Source: Desulforamulus profundi
GTDB lineage: Bacteria; Bacillota_B; Desulfotomaculia; Desulfotomaculales; Desulfotomaculaceae
DNA: 7,325 nt
Direction: 5' to 3'
Assembly: GCF_002607855.1 (NCBI RefSeq)
Contig: NZ_AWQQ01000030.1
Coordinates: 1 to 7,325, forward strand
A program made the position numbers and the translations under genes. This document shows, piece after piece, positions 1 to 6,934 of the stretch; position 1 is the first letter of the stretch, and every line of letters starts with the position of its first letter. The notes below the pieces were generated by a model. The model ran no database searches. It saw nothing but the letters and a program-made list of their open reading frames with translations, and was not told the DNA's origin.

Positions 1-91
1 TGCTGTTTTCAGAAACAAGGGGTCTGTTACTCCATTGCTCTAATACATCAATGTCGGTTATAGATAATTGACGTCCTTTTTGCTTTAACAT
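1..91 (-). CDS. Putative transposase N-terminus, partial at window edge
   Basis: An ATG at 91 opens a frame of 30 residues that runs off the left edge of the window, starting MLKQKGRQLSITDIDVLEQW. A purine-rich AGGGAG (104-109) lies 12 nt before the start, a somewhat long spacing. I do not recognise the protein family from this short stretch. The transposase guess rests on position: it begins about 110 bp inside a transposon-like terminal repeat and points inward. It could equally be a small unrelated gene next to the cas locus. Confidence 0.4.
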   Translation of the reverse strand, partial: MLKQKGRQLSITDIDVLEQWSNRPLVSENS

Positions 92-106
92 ATTAAATTA
101 GCACTC

Positions 107-122
107 CCTATCTGATGATAGG
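107..122 (-). promoter_or_regulatory. Hairpin overlapping the ribosome binding site of the putative transposase
   Basis: CCTATC (117-122 on the minus strand) pairs perfectly with GATAGG (107-112) across a 4-nt loop. The 3' arm shares three bases with the AGGGAG ribosome binding site at 104-109. In several insertion sequences such a hairpin limits transposase translation from read-through transcripts. That role here is inferred from position, and the stem is only 6 bp. Confidence 0.3.
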
Positions 123-195
123 TATTTATTTCTACAAATATCTCTATTTTCCTTCCTATTATGCTAAAAATATCTATTTTTGGTTATTATTGTTT

Positions 196-215
196 GGAGT
201 TTTTCAACAGTCTCC
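196..215 (-). repeat. Putative terminal inverted repeat of the IS
   Basis: The 20-bp stretch GGAGACTGTTGAAAAACTCC on the minus strand sits exactly where the cas6 reading frame loses its family similarity. It opens with GGAG and closes with CTCC, so its ends can pair. The core ACTGTTGAAAAAC is typical of transposon ends. Its TGA gives the in-frame stop of the truncated cas6. The partner repeat is outside the window, so this is an inference from one end only. Confidence 0.5.
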
Positions 216-778
216 TAGATGCACAGGTGAGTACATATTCCACTTATTTAACAGGTTTAGAAATACTTTTCTGGGATCGGGCAGGGGGTAGTTGTTTCCT
301 CTTACCCTGAAGGTAGTTGGAGAGTGAAAATATATGCCCACCTTCTTATCTACCTGGCAGTCTATATAGCGGTTATAAATTTCTTCAAAGGCAGTCATAC
401 CTGCCCAAGCGTGCTCTTCAGGTTTTACGGTGATACCTGCAACCTGGAAAGAAGCTCCCGCCAGGACAACCTCCTCCTTCAAAGAAGGAGCCCATTCCTC
501 AACTAACCATAGGGACAATTCCTTGTCTATACTGGTTACCCGGAAGGAATATGTCTCACCGGGATACAGTCGCCACCGATTATCCTGGTATGTAACCCTT
601 CCCCACAGGGAGAAACGGTAAAAGGCTTTATTTCCTCTGCCCGGTGCAGGTCCTCTGCCCGTTCTTCAGCCAACCTGCGTACCCTGTCCAGAAAAAAGGC
701 ATGTAATAACTGACCCATTGAAGGTGGCACCAGAGACTCTTGATGAACTTTCAAATTAACAACACAGCTTAACAGCAA
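204..778 (-). pseudogene. cas6: cas6, crRNA-processing endoribonuclease, frameshifted and 3'-truncated
   Basis: Cas6 is the metal-independent RNase that cuts the array transcript within each repeat to leave the 8-nt crRNA handle. The chosen start is TTG at 778, with GGAGG (786-790) 7 nt upstream and 20 nt after the csm5 stop; an ATG at 817 overlaps csm5 and has no comparable site. The N-terminal part (residues 1-57) has MGQLLHAFFLDRV, with a histidine at about 26, and KPFTVSP, both typical of Cas6. The frame then breaks in a CCC run at 608-610. Restoring one C gives SPLWGRVTY and continues into the second frame, which holds FHSPTTFR (about 151-158) and LPDPRKVF (about 166-173), hallmarks of this Cas6 family. 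Family similarity ends near residue 187 at the insertion-sequence end and a TGA follows. About 190 residues remain of a usual 240-270, so the C-terminal glycine-rich loop is missing. It is probably non-functional even if the frameshift is a sequencing error. Confidence 0.85.
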
Positions 779-785
779 AGTACAA

Positions 786-790
786 CCTCC
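786..790 (-). promoter_or_regulatory. Ribosome binding site fixing the TTG start of cas6
   Basis: GGAGG lies 7 nt before TTG 778, just after the csm5 stop at 799-801. It favours this TTG over the in-frame ATG at 817, which lies inside csm5 and would place the GGAGG within the coding region. Confidence 0.7.
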
Positions 791-798
791 GGTTTTTG

Positions 799-1980
799 TT
801 ATATTACTGTCATCCATCCCAGGGGCCAGCGGGGGATGCCATCCTCCATAACCGCCCGGCGGGATTTAGGAAATGCAGCATCCCCCCTGGGCATAAACAG
901 AGCGTCCCTGATCTCCCTTGCCAGGTCTACGGGGAGCAACATCAGAAGGCTTGCTCCAACCAGCCCGGAACCCCAGCCTATTCGCCAGCCAGCGGGTGAA
1001 CTGCTGTAAAAATCCCTCATGTTTCTGACACCCGGTCCGGTTAATTTTTGCCAATAGTCCTTTTCATAGCCCCAGATATCACGAGCAAAATCTTCAATCA
1101 TTTGCATAACATCCCGGAGACTCTCAAAGGGGACATTGCCCTTATTCTGCCTGGCAAAGGTTTCCAGCAGGGGCTCATCAAGGGTAACACTAAAACTCAG
1201 CTCTGCACCCGGAGGAATTACTTCCGCATAGAGCGGGGTTTTTAGATAAACCTCTTTCCCAGTACCGGTAAGGCTTAATATTTGAACCTCCTGCAGTGTC
1301 AGAGCCTCTTTGGACAGGGCTGTGGAATCAGATACTTTGAGCACCCTCATGAAATCCCGGTTGGGTCCGGTTGGTCCTCTGCCTCCCGAAACAGGCACTG
1401 GCAGATTAAATTTTTGCATTAGTTCATTTTCTATTTGCGCTGCCATGTTTCGTTTAATGCTGTCTTTGAAGGCCGGTTTGCTTCGCTGCCAATCCTCTGC
1501 TCTCAGGTATTCATTTAATTTTCTTTTTATTGACTCTACAAAGAGTTCAAACTGATGGCTTTGCTGAGACTTCATTTTCTTTAGAATGCTGTACATAATT
1601 GCCGTGCGGATAAACCCTTTGATGGAAGATCCGGGTACAAAGGGCTGGCCATAGGCATCCCGCACAAAAGGGCGCAGTCGGCCGGGCGTCTTGGTCAGAG
1701 GTGTCTGGCAGCGATAGATGCTGACCTTATCCAGAAAGTTTTTATTCAAAAAGCCCAGACCCTTTAGATAACCCCCCAATTCAAAGCGAGGCCCCTGACG
1801 GCTTATTTCAACAGCTAAACTGTCCAGCCTCTTTTTAGCCAAAAGCTCTGCACCCAGCAGGGTTTCATCCACAACATAACAGTTGCCGCCGGTTACGACC
1901 GCTTCCATCGGCGTCAGTTCCTGAGTTTTTCCGCCGACATGCACAGGGCTGACAGTTTTAATGGTTATATTTTTTATCAA
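799..1980 (-). CDS. csm5: Csm5, type III-A Csm complex subunit (RAMP)
   Basis: This 393-residue protein is the Csm5 RAMP subunit, which caps the crRNA 3' end of the Csm complex and is needed for crRNA maturation in studied systems. It opens with IKTVSPVHVGG (residues 7-17), the RAMP first strand. It has PFVPGSSIKGFIRTA (113-127), the characteristic Csm5 PGSSxKG motif. Near the C-terminus come GWGSGLVG (335-342), FPKSRR (370-375) and PLGW (386-389), also typical of Csm5. Length is normal and no break is seen. The start is TTG at 1980, directly after the csm4 TAA with no gap, and GGGGGTGA lies 8 nt upstream inside the csm4 3' end, which suggests translational coupling. No ATG lies at this position. 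It is followed by cas6 after 20 nt. Confidence 0.93.
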   Translation of the reverse strand: MIKNITIKTVSPVHVGGKTQELTPMEAVVTGGNCYVVDETLLGAELLAKKRLDSLAVEISRQGPRFELGGYLKGLGFLNKNFLDKVSIYRCQTPLTKTPGRLRPFVRDAYGQPFVPGSSIKGFIRTAIMYSILKKMKSQQSHQFELFVESIKRKLNEYLRAEDWQRSKPAFKDSIKRNMAAQIENELMQKFNLPVPVSGGRGPTGPNRDFMRVLKVSDSTALSKEALTLQEVQILSLTGTGKEVYLKTPLYAEVIPPGAELSFSVTLDEPLLETFARQNKGNVPFESLRDVMQMIEDFARDIWGYEKDYWQKLTGPGVRNMRDFYSSSPAGWRIGWGSGLVGASLLMLLPVDLAREIRDALFMPRGDAAFPKSRRAVMEDGIPRWPLGWMTVI

Positions 1981-2961
1981 TTAGTTCACCCCCACCGGTA
2001 CAGCAAAGGCATAACCATACCTGTACAGGCGGTGACGCCCGGCGTCCCATTTTTCCGGTGTTATATTTACCAGACAGCCACCGGGGGAGTAATCCAACAC
2101 ACTTCCCTCGGCAAACATCCGGCATGATTTCCTTTTTACCTGCCCCGGGGCAAAGGGAGAGGAGGACCAGCCCCGGCGCTCAATGATTTCGTAATATGAT
2201 CCATTAAGGGATAAATTTATTTCTTTTTCTGATGGATGATACAGGGATAGCAGACATCGAGTCTTTGCCTTTTTGTTATCTTCCAGGAGCAGCTGCCATT
2301 TACCCTCCGCCCTCTGCCACTCCGGTTCAAAAAGACCAAGGCCCAGGCTGCGCATGCCTCCCAGGCCTGTCTCGCCCAGCCAGCGGAAAGCTGCCTCCAA
2401 CCCGTGAATAACCTCCTGGTTCTCTGATTTTATCAGGCAATAAAGCCCGGCCCCGGGGCTGAAAACTATCATACCAGCATAGTAGATGCCGGAGGCGGCG
2501 GTTACCCTGTCCAGTTGGACCCTGGGAACCAAGTGATAAACGCGGCTGCAGGCATATGTTTCTTTAATCTTCTTAACTTCCGTCGGGCTGACACTTTTCC
2601 CTTTTGCCCAGCGGGCAAAGGCCTCCAGGGAAAGGAATTCCAGCTTATTAAGTTCCTTTAAATAGCTGACATCCTCCATCCTCTCCCGGGACACAGGCGC
2701 CGGCCCCAAGGGTTTGGGAAGAAAAAATGTTTCCTTAAAATATGGAAAAGCAGAAGTCAGTAAAAATGGCGGCCTTCCGGTGTTAAAGTCGTGCAGCAGG
2801 GCATCCACCGCATCTCTTCCATATATAGCGGCTAATGCATGACAAAGGGCGCCAAACAGGGTATCCGAGCGCAGGTAACTATCTACCTTTTCCATGCCGA
2901 TTCCATCCTGCCCCAGGTGCAGGGGGGAGTAAAAATTCAACTTAACCAACCAGCAGGTCAT
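1981..2961 (-). CDS. csm4: Csm4, type III-A Csm complex subunit (RAMP)
   Basis: Csm4 is the RAMP subunit that binds the crRNA 5' handle and joins Cas10 to the Csm3 backbone. The 326-residue frame has VKLNFYSPLHLG (6-17) and the SDTLFGALCHAL segment (32-43), typical of Csm4 N-termini. It also has PRVQLDRVTAASGIYYAG (146-163), a glycine-rich TGLGGMRSLGLG loop (198-209) and a C-terminal YRYGYAFAVPVG (313-324). The start is ATG at 2961, because GGAGG at 2971-2975 lies 9 nt upstream and similarity begins here. A longer in-frame ATG at 3039 would overlap csm3 by 65 nt and adds 26 residues unlike Csm4. The gap to the csm3 stop is 13 nt and the ribosome binding site starts at the last base of that stop. 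The gene looks intact. Confidence 0.93.
   Translation of the reverse strand: MTCWLVKLNFYSPLHLGQDGIGMEKVDSYLRSDTLFGALCHALAAIYGRDAVDALLHDFNTGRPPFLLTSAFPYFKETFFLPKPLGPAPVSRERMEDVSYLKELNKLEFLSLEAFARWAKGKSVSPTEVKKIKETYACSRVYHLVPRVQLDRVTAASGIYYAGMIVFSPGAGLYCLIKSENQEVIHGLEAAFRWLGETGLGGMRSLGLGLFEPEWQRAEGKWQLLLEDNKKAKTRCLLSLYHPSEKEINLSLNGSYYEIIERRGWSSSPFAPGQVKRKSCRMFAEGSVLDYSPGGCLVNITPEKWDAGRHRLYRYGYAFAVPVGVN
1986..1993 (-). promoter_or_regulatory. Ribosome binding site of csm5 inside the csm4 3' end
   Basis: GGGGGTGA is encoded within the last codons of csm4 and is spaced 8 nt from the TTG start at 1980. It supports the unusual start codon and indicates that ribosomes finishing csm4 can start csm5. 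Confidence 0.6.
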
Positions 2962-2970
2962 CTGCGCCCC

Positions 2971-2975
2971 CCTCC
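2971..2975 (-). promoter_or_regulatory. Ribosome binding site deciding the csm4 start
   Basis: GGAGG shares its first G with the csm3 TAG stop (2975-2977) and lies 9 nt before ATG 2961. It argues for the short form of csm4 over the ATG at 3039. Confidence 0.7.
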
Positions 2976-3762
2976 TAACCAAAGAAGGCTGCCATTTGAC
3001 CTGCCACAGCCACACATTCTTCCGGGGTTTTAACATCAAATCTTAAAACAGCCGATTTATCGCCCGAGTAGTAGGCCAGGGAACGTCCTTCAAAACTGGT
3101 AAAATGGAAAAGCACCTTACCGTAACCCCTGGAACCGTGGCCACCCAGGGTATCATCTTCCACCAGGCCAAGAATTTGTACCAAATAAGTAATATCCTCT
3201 TCCAGTTCAGCAATATTATCTGTCTCTACCGTATATAAGATCTCAAAATTAAACTTCGTTCCCCGTGGCACCCGTTCCAACTGACGTGGGTTAGCTGCTG
3301 CGGTAACCCGGTCCAGGGAGTTTTCAAATTTCCACTCGGTATACTGTAAGCCGGTTTCTATACGGCTGAGCAGTTCCACACTCTCAGGTGTCATGTGCAT
3401 GTCCCGGACAATTAAGCGACCCGGTATATTCTTATCACTGCCTTCCCGGCCACCGGTGGCTCCGTAGACCCGGCAAACCGGACAACTGCGGTCCGTGCAC
3501 TCGTGGCGGTATACACCGTTACCCCCGTAACGATCAAAGGGTACACCGGTTTTCCTCTCCAACAGGGAACGCATCTTGCCCTTGAGAGAACTGCCGGGAA
3601 CATAGGCTCCCGTGTAACCGGGTCCCTTACCACCGGTGCGTCCAGCCCGCCAATATCCAGAGTATTGCCGGCAGCACCAATATGCAGGCCCGTCACACAT
3701 TCCATTTCGCCCTTTAAAATAATTTTACCCTTGAGGGGTCTCTTACGTTTATGATCAGACAT
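2975..3762 (-). pseudogene. csm3: csm3, RNA-cleaving backbone subunit, broken by a one-base frameshift
   Basis: Csm3 forms the repeated backbone along the crRNA and cuts target RNA every 6 nt. The start at 3762 (ATG) has AAGGAG 7 nt upstream and lies 21 nt after csm2. Residues 1-53 include LKGKIILKG, TGLHIG and GGLDAPVVRDPVTREP, with Asp41 matching the catalytic Asp33 of Streptococcus thermophilus Csm3. The frame then breaks at about 3604-3606. The family pattern DPVTxxPYVPGSSLKGKMRS continues only in a second frame, from TAT at 3602-3604. One base, probably a C in the CC run, appears lost. Without repair the product is 116 residues ending at 3412. Repaired, it is about 262 residues with HEC-x4-CPVC (87-97), a likely zinc site as in archaeal Csm3, then FENSLDRVTAAANPRQLERV and GGHGSRGYGKV (about 207-217). 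No start or ribosome binding site is seen for the second half. This is either a sequencing error or real inactivation. Confidence 0.92.
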
Positions 3763-3783
3763 ACTACATCTCCTTCCCCTTAA

Positions 3784-4251
3784 CTAGTCTCTGCCACCGT
3801 AGAACTTGTGATAGGCCACAATACTTTCTACAAAGCGAGCAAATTTTTTAAAATCATCAATAGAGTTTACTTTATTAATAGCCGGATCCAATAGTTGCAT
3901 CAGCGGTTTAACCTCTTTCTGCCGGCCGGCAGCATAGGCTAGCTTGGGTTTAAGCAGCTTGACAGAATCTCTGTCAAAATTACCTTTGCTGCACTCGGAC
4001 TCAATTTTTTTAACTGCATCCAGAAATTTTCTGATCTGGTTGGTCTTTAAATTTATCTGGCACAGGTACTCGCCAGCCTTCTCTGCATACTCAACCAGGT
4101 TATCCACAGCCATATCGCTAAAATATTTGAGACTGCTAATCCCATTAACAATATTTTCAACCACTCTGCCCTGGCCACCGGGTCCGCCCTGCTGACCCCC
4201 TCGGCCTTTGTTGTAATCACTGCCGCCACGGGAAATGTTACCGTTCGCCAT
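3784..4251 (-). CDS. csm2: Csm2, small subunit of the Csm complex
   Basis: Csm2 is the helical small subunit that lines the inner filament of the Csm complex opposite Csm3 and helps hold target RNA. The 155-residue protein has the Csm2 signatures LKTNQIRKFLDAV (68-80), LLKPKLAYAAGR (99-110) and FARFVESIVAYHKFYGG (137-153). The ATG start at 4251 has GGAGGGGAG 6 nt upstream. The gene lies 57 nt after cas10 and 21 nt before csm3. Residues 1-29 are unusual: a glycine-, glutamine- and arginine-rich, low-complexity tail that is probably disordered and makes the protein longer at its N-terminus than the helical core requires. The core looks complete. Confidence 0.93.
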   Translation of the reverse strand: MANGNISRGGSDYNKGRGGQQGGPGGQGRVVENIVNGISSLKYFSDMAVDNLVEYAEKAGEYLCQINLKTNQIRKFLDAVKKIESECSKGNFDRDSVKLLKPKLAYAAGRQKEVKPLMQLLDPAINKVNSIDDFKKFARFVESIVAYHKFYGGRD

Positions 4252-4278
4252 CTTCTGCTCCCCTCCTGCTTAGTAAAT

Positions 4279-4308
4279 CCAGCCAGGTTACTGCAATACG
4301 CAGGCTGG
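4279..4308 (-). other. Inverted repeat in the cas10-csm2 gap
   Basis: CCAGCC (4303-4308 on the minus strand) pairs with GGCTGG (4279-4284) across an 18-nt loop, just after the cas10 stop. It has no following T-run, so it is not a standard terminator. It may stabilise or partition the operon mRNA, or be chance; the stem is only 6 bp. Confidence 0.25.
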
Positions 4309-6816
4309 CTACGTTATCAGTTTTGTAACTTTGTTCTTCCAGTTCTCCCACTGTCCAAACCGTTGATATTTTTTCAAGCGCTCACTTTCCCTGGCCAGAA
4401 CGTAGACCAGTCTGGGCAGGTAGAGCTTTCCTTCCCGCCACCAGATGTCTGATACTGTTAGTAGTTTGTGCAGCAAGCTCTTGCCAAAGATAAATTCAAC
4501 CCGCCTGCTTCCGGCATCGTAGACCCCCAGGTCGTTCACTGCCGGTTGCAGGATTTCCGCCAGCATACCCCGGGCCTGTTGCCATTTAAAAGTTCCTGTG
4601 TAGGCAAGTACACCGTCCTTAAGAAAGTCCGGTCGGGGTGAATAAAACAGGGTGATGCTGTCCCTGCCGTTTGCTTTGGCCTGCTCCTCTGCCTCTCCGG
4701 CCATTTCCGCTAATCTGTACAGGGGGTACTTGGGACCCTGCACAGTGATGCCTCCGGAGATCGTAACGTCCGGGTTTCTTCCTGTAAAGTCCTTGAAACA
4801 GCGCTCTATATCAAAGGCCACCTCAGTAACGTCATCCCACGATCCCACCAGGAACAAGTCATCCCCGCCGGCATAAACAATAGTTACATTCCTTCCCGAA
4901 TCTCCAGGCACCAGTTTAAAGGGATCGCCCGCCGGCAGGTTCCCCCGGCATATCTGGTTTATGTGATATTTAAAAAACCTTGTTAAATTGCGAGAAAGCG
5001 CCGACAACCTGGAAAATGTTCTGGCCTTGTAAGGTTGCCCCCGGGTAAACAGAGTTCCGAGATTGTCCACATCCATGCGCAAAATGCCAATCCTGTTTCC
5101 TCCTACAGCATCCCTGGCCAGTTCGTCAAAACTTTTATAACTCCTGCCCTTTTTAGCCGCATAGCTACCGGTAAGCATTTGCACCGATTCCGGGTGCAAA
5201 TAATCGTCAACTGACCAGCTATTTAAGACAAGCACTCGCACAGGATTTAAATCTTTTAAGTCCTCCTGCCCGAAACAAATAATATAATAAAAATCTTCAA
5301 TACATATGTAAGGAAGCTGTGCCGGCTTCTCATCGCTAACTGCAATATATTTTGCCCCGGGCAATTCATCTCCCAGTTCATAAAGCTGTTTGCAAAGTTT
5401 ACAGGCACGGACAGGTCCGTCACCGTCTGCCGCCAAACGCAGGACCGATAATGTACCGGTCTCACTGTGGCAAACCGCACAGGTTTCCTCCCCGGGTTCC
5501 CTGACAGACCAGAAAACCTCCGGGTTGTCCGCAATAATATGGGCAAATTTTCGATTTTTCTTTTCCGTCAAACGTCTTCTGAGCAGGCCCCATATTTGAC
5601 CCATGTCAACGGGTCTTTTTTGCTGCTCCATGCTCTCCCGGCACAGGCTGCAGTGCGGATGGTTTTGCGAGCGGCAGTTTTTTATTATTTCCTTTATCTT
5701 TTTATCTTCGGTATTTACCATCAAAGCCTGGCCGCAAAATTCTACTTTGTCAAGGGCCAGGAATAACCGGCCGTCAAAAGAGTTGTAGAGATAACTGTTG
5801 ACCCTGGTCTCTATGTCTCCCAGGGCTTTTCTGACAGAGATGGTATTGGGTGCCAGTAGATAAAGGCGCCCGCCGCCGGAAAAAACCACGTTTGCTCTGG
5901 TAAGACCCATTTCTTTTAACAGGCTGGACACCACATGTTCTGTCAGCAATTCCAGGAAGAAGGACCTGGCTCGTAAGGTCTTTAAAGCCCCCTTGGAACT
6001 GATGGTATAAATAAATTTCTGCACACCGGAAAAGTCCCCGCCAACCAGCAAATATCTTGGTTCTAACCTGTTCAGTATTTCTTCTTTTAAGTATTCTTCC
6101 CGGAACCTTTCGCTGTATGTTTCTGAAAGATACTGATAAAGGCAGGCTGCTATAGCCCCTGTGGTTTTCAAATGGTCAAACAAAGATACATCCGGATGGT
6201 TTTCGGGCTTCCCCTCTTCCACCTGCGTCTCCGAAGGTATGGCGGAGGTGTATTTTTCTAACAGCATTAGCAGAGCGTTCTCGTTGAACCGGGGAGATAG
6301 CTGATGGAACTCTTCTTCAAAGGCCCTGAACAAGCTACTATAATTATCTACCCGGTAGCTGTTCAGGGCCTCTTCATAATTAACAGGAAAAGACAGGTTT
6401 TCCGCTGTACCAAGCACCTGAAATTGCCAGCAGTTATGATAAGCTGCTTGGTTCCCGGAATGATTAGCCGACAACCGTGAAAAGGGGGACATCAGAGGGG
6501 TATTACCACACCAGCGGCTTTTACTTTTGTCCTTAACAAACCGCTCGCCCGAGGAAAGACTGTCAGCCTCGCAAACAATAAGCAGTTCATTCGCCTGCAG
6601 GTAAAAAGCGTCCGTTCTGTCGTGCTTCGGGTTATTTTTATCGACAGCATGGTACCGTGCGGCAAACTCGCAAATATTTCCGGGCAGCCCCTGCTGGGAC
6701 AGCCAATGATAACCGTGCTCCTGGTGAGTCATGGATTGCCCGTCATGGCAGCCTCGCTGAATAAACTTGCCAATATCATGCAATAACGCCCCTTTTACAA
6801 CATCTAATAGGTTCAA
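4309..6816 (-). CDS. cas10: Cas10/Csm1, large subunit of the type III-A Csm complex
   Basis: Cas10 is the signature subunit of type III systems: its HD domain cuts single-stranded DNA and its palm domain makes cyclic oligoadenylate when target RNA is bound. The 835-residue protein opens with GALLHDIGKFIQRG (9-22), the HD motif, with His13-Asp14. The ADSLSSGERF segment (84-93) is typical of Csm1. The first palm domain begins at GDFSGVQKFIYTISSKGALKTLRARSFF (about 260-287). A zinc-binding region follows, with CxxC pairs at 389/392, 446/449 and 472/475. The second palm has RMDVDNLG (580-587) and the catalytic YAGGDDLF (648-655). All key residues are present and no break is seen. The start is TTG at 6816, with GGGAGGTGAT just upstream; extending to the in-frame ATG at 7020 adds 68 residues without similarity and would cross the promoter. 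It is the first gene of the operon. Confidence 0.95.
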   Translation of the reverse strand: MNLLDVVKGALLHDIGKFIQRGCHDGQSMTHQEHGYHWLSQQGLPGNICEFAARYHAVDKNNPKHDRTDAFYLQANELLIVCEADSLSSGERFVKDKSKSRWCGNTPLMSPFSRLSANHSGNQAAYHNCWQFQVLGTAENLSFPVNYEEALNSYRVDNYSSLFRAFEEEFHQLSPRFNENALLMLLEKYTSAIPSETQVEEGKPENHPDVSLFDHLKTTGAIAACLYQYLSETYSERFREEYLKEEILNRLEPRYLLVGGDFSGVQKFIYTISSKGALKTLRARSFFLELLTEHVVSSLLKEMGLTRANVVFSGGGRLYLLAPNTISVRKALGDIETRVNSYLYNSFDGRLFLALDKVEFCGQALMVNTEDKKIKEIIKNCRSQNHPHCSLCRESMEQQKRPVDMGQIWGLLRRRLTEKKNRKFAHIIADNPEVFWSVREPGEETCAVCHSETGTLSVLRLAADGDGPVRACKLCKQLYELGDELPGAKYIAVSDEKPAQLPYICIEDFYYIICFGQEDLKDLNPVRVLVLNSWSVDDYLHPESVQMLTGSYAAKKGRSYKSFDELARDAVGGNRIGILRMDVDNLGTLFTRGQPYKARTFSRLSALSRNLTRFFKYHINQICRGNLPAGDPFKLVPGDSGRNVTIVYAGGDDLFLVGSWDDVTEVAFDIERCFKDFTGRNPDVTISGGITVQGPKYPLYRLAEMAGEAEEQAKANGRDSITLFYSPRPDFLKDGVLAYTGTFKWQQARGMLAEILQPAVNDLGVYDAGSRRVEFIFGKSLLHKLLTVSDIWWREGKLYLPRLVYVLARESERLKKYQRFGQWENWKNKVTKLIT

Positions 6817-6820
6817 AGCG

Positions 6821-6830
6821 ATCACCTCCC
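6821..6830 (-). promoter_or_regulatory. Strong ribosome binding site fixing the TTG start of cas10
   Basis: GGGAGGTGAT is a near-perfect match to the 16S rRNA anti-Shine-Dalgarno end, with GGAGG spaced 8 nt from TTG 6816. It makes this TTG a far better start than upstream ATGs at 6888 and 7020. The HD motif then begins at residue 9, as is usual for Csm1. Confidence 0.8.
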
Positions 6831-6934
6831 GGCTGTTGATGAAAATATCAGTTAATTGGCAAAAAATTCTTATACAAATTTTCGTCATAACCAATGTTTT
6901 TCCTGCACTTACTTTATTTATTTTGCGGAAATAT

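Larger units (their letters stand above)
1..215 (-). mobile_element. End of a probable insertion sequence abutting cas6
   Basis: The cas6 coding similarity stops abruptly near 215 and AT-rich DNA of different character begins. At the junction, the minus strand reads GGAGACTGTTGAAAAACTCC (196-215), which resembles the terminal inverted repeats of many bacterial transposons. About 110 bp inward, a reading frame with its own ribosome binding site starts and runs off the window edge, as expected for a transposase gene. The second end and the target-site duplication lie outside the window, so neither the family nor the exact boundary can be fixed. Families such as IS1182 or IS4 are possible but not shown. 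The element would be read in the same direction as the cas operon. Confidence 0.6.

Noticed and set aside
2962..3039. A 26-residue extension of Csm4 from ATG 3039.
   Set aside because: It overlaps csm3 and its residues are an out-of-frame reading of csm3. GGAGG sits correctly for ATG 2961.
3600..3610. Programmed ribosomal frameshifting in csm3.
   Set aside because: GAGCCTATGTTCCC contains no slippery heptamer, and Csm3 is not known to use frameshifting.
3503..3754. Plus-strand open frames opposite csm3, csm4, csm5 and cas10.
   Set aside because: They are antisense shadows of recognisable Cas proteins with no ribosome binding sites or family similarity.
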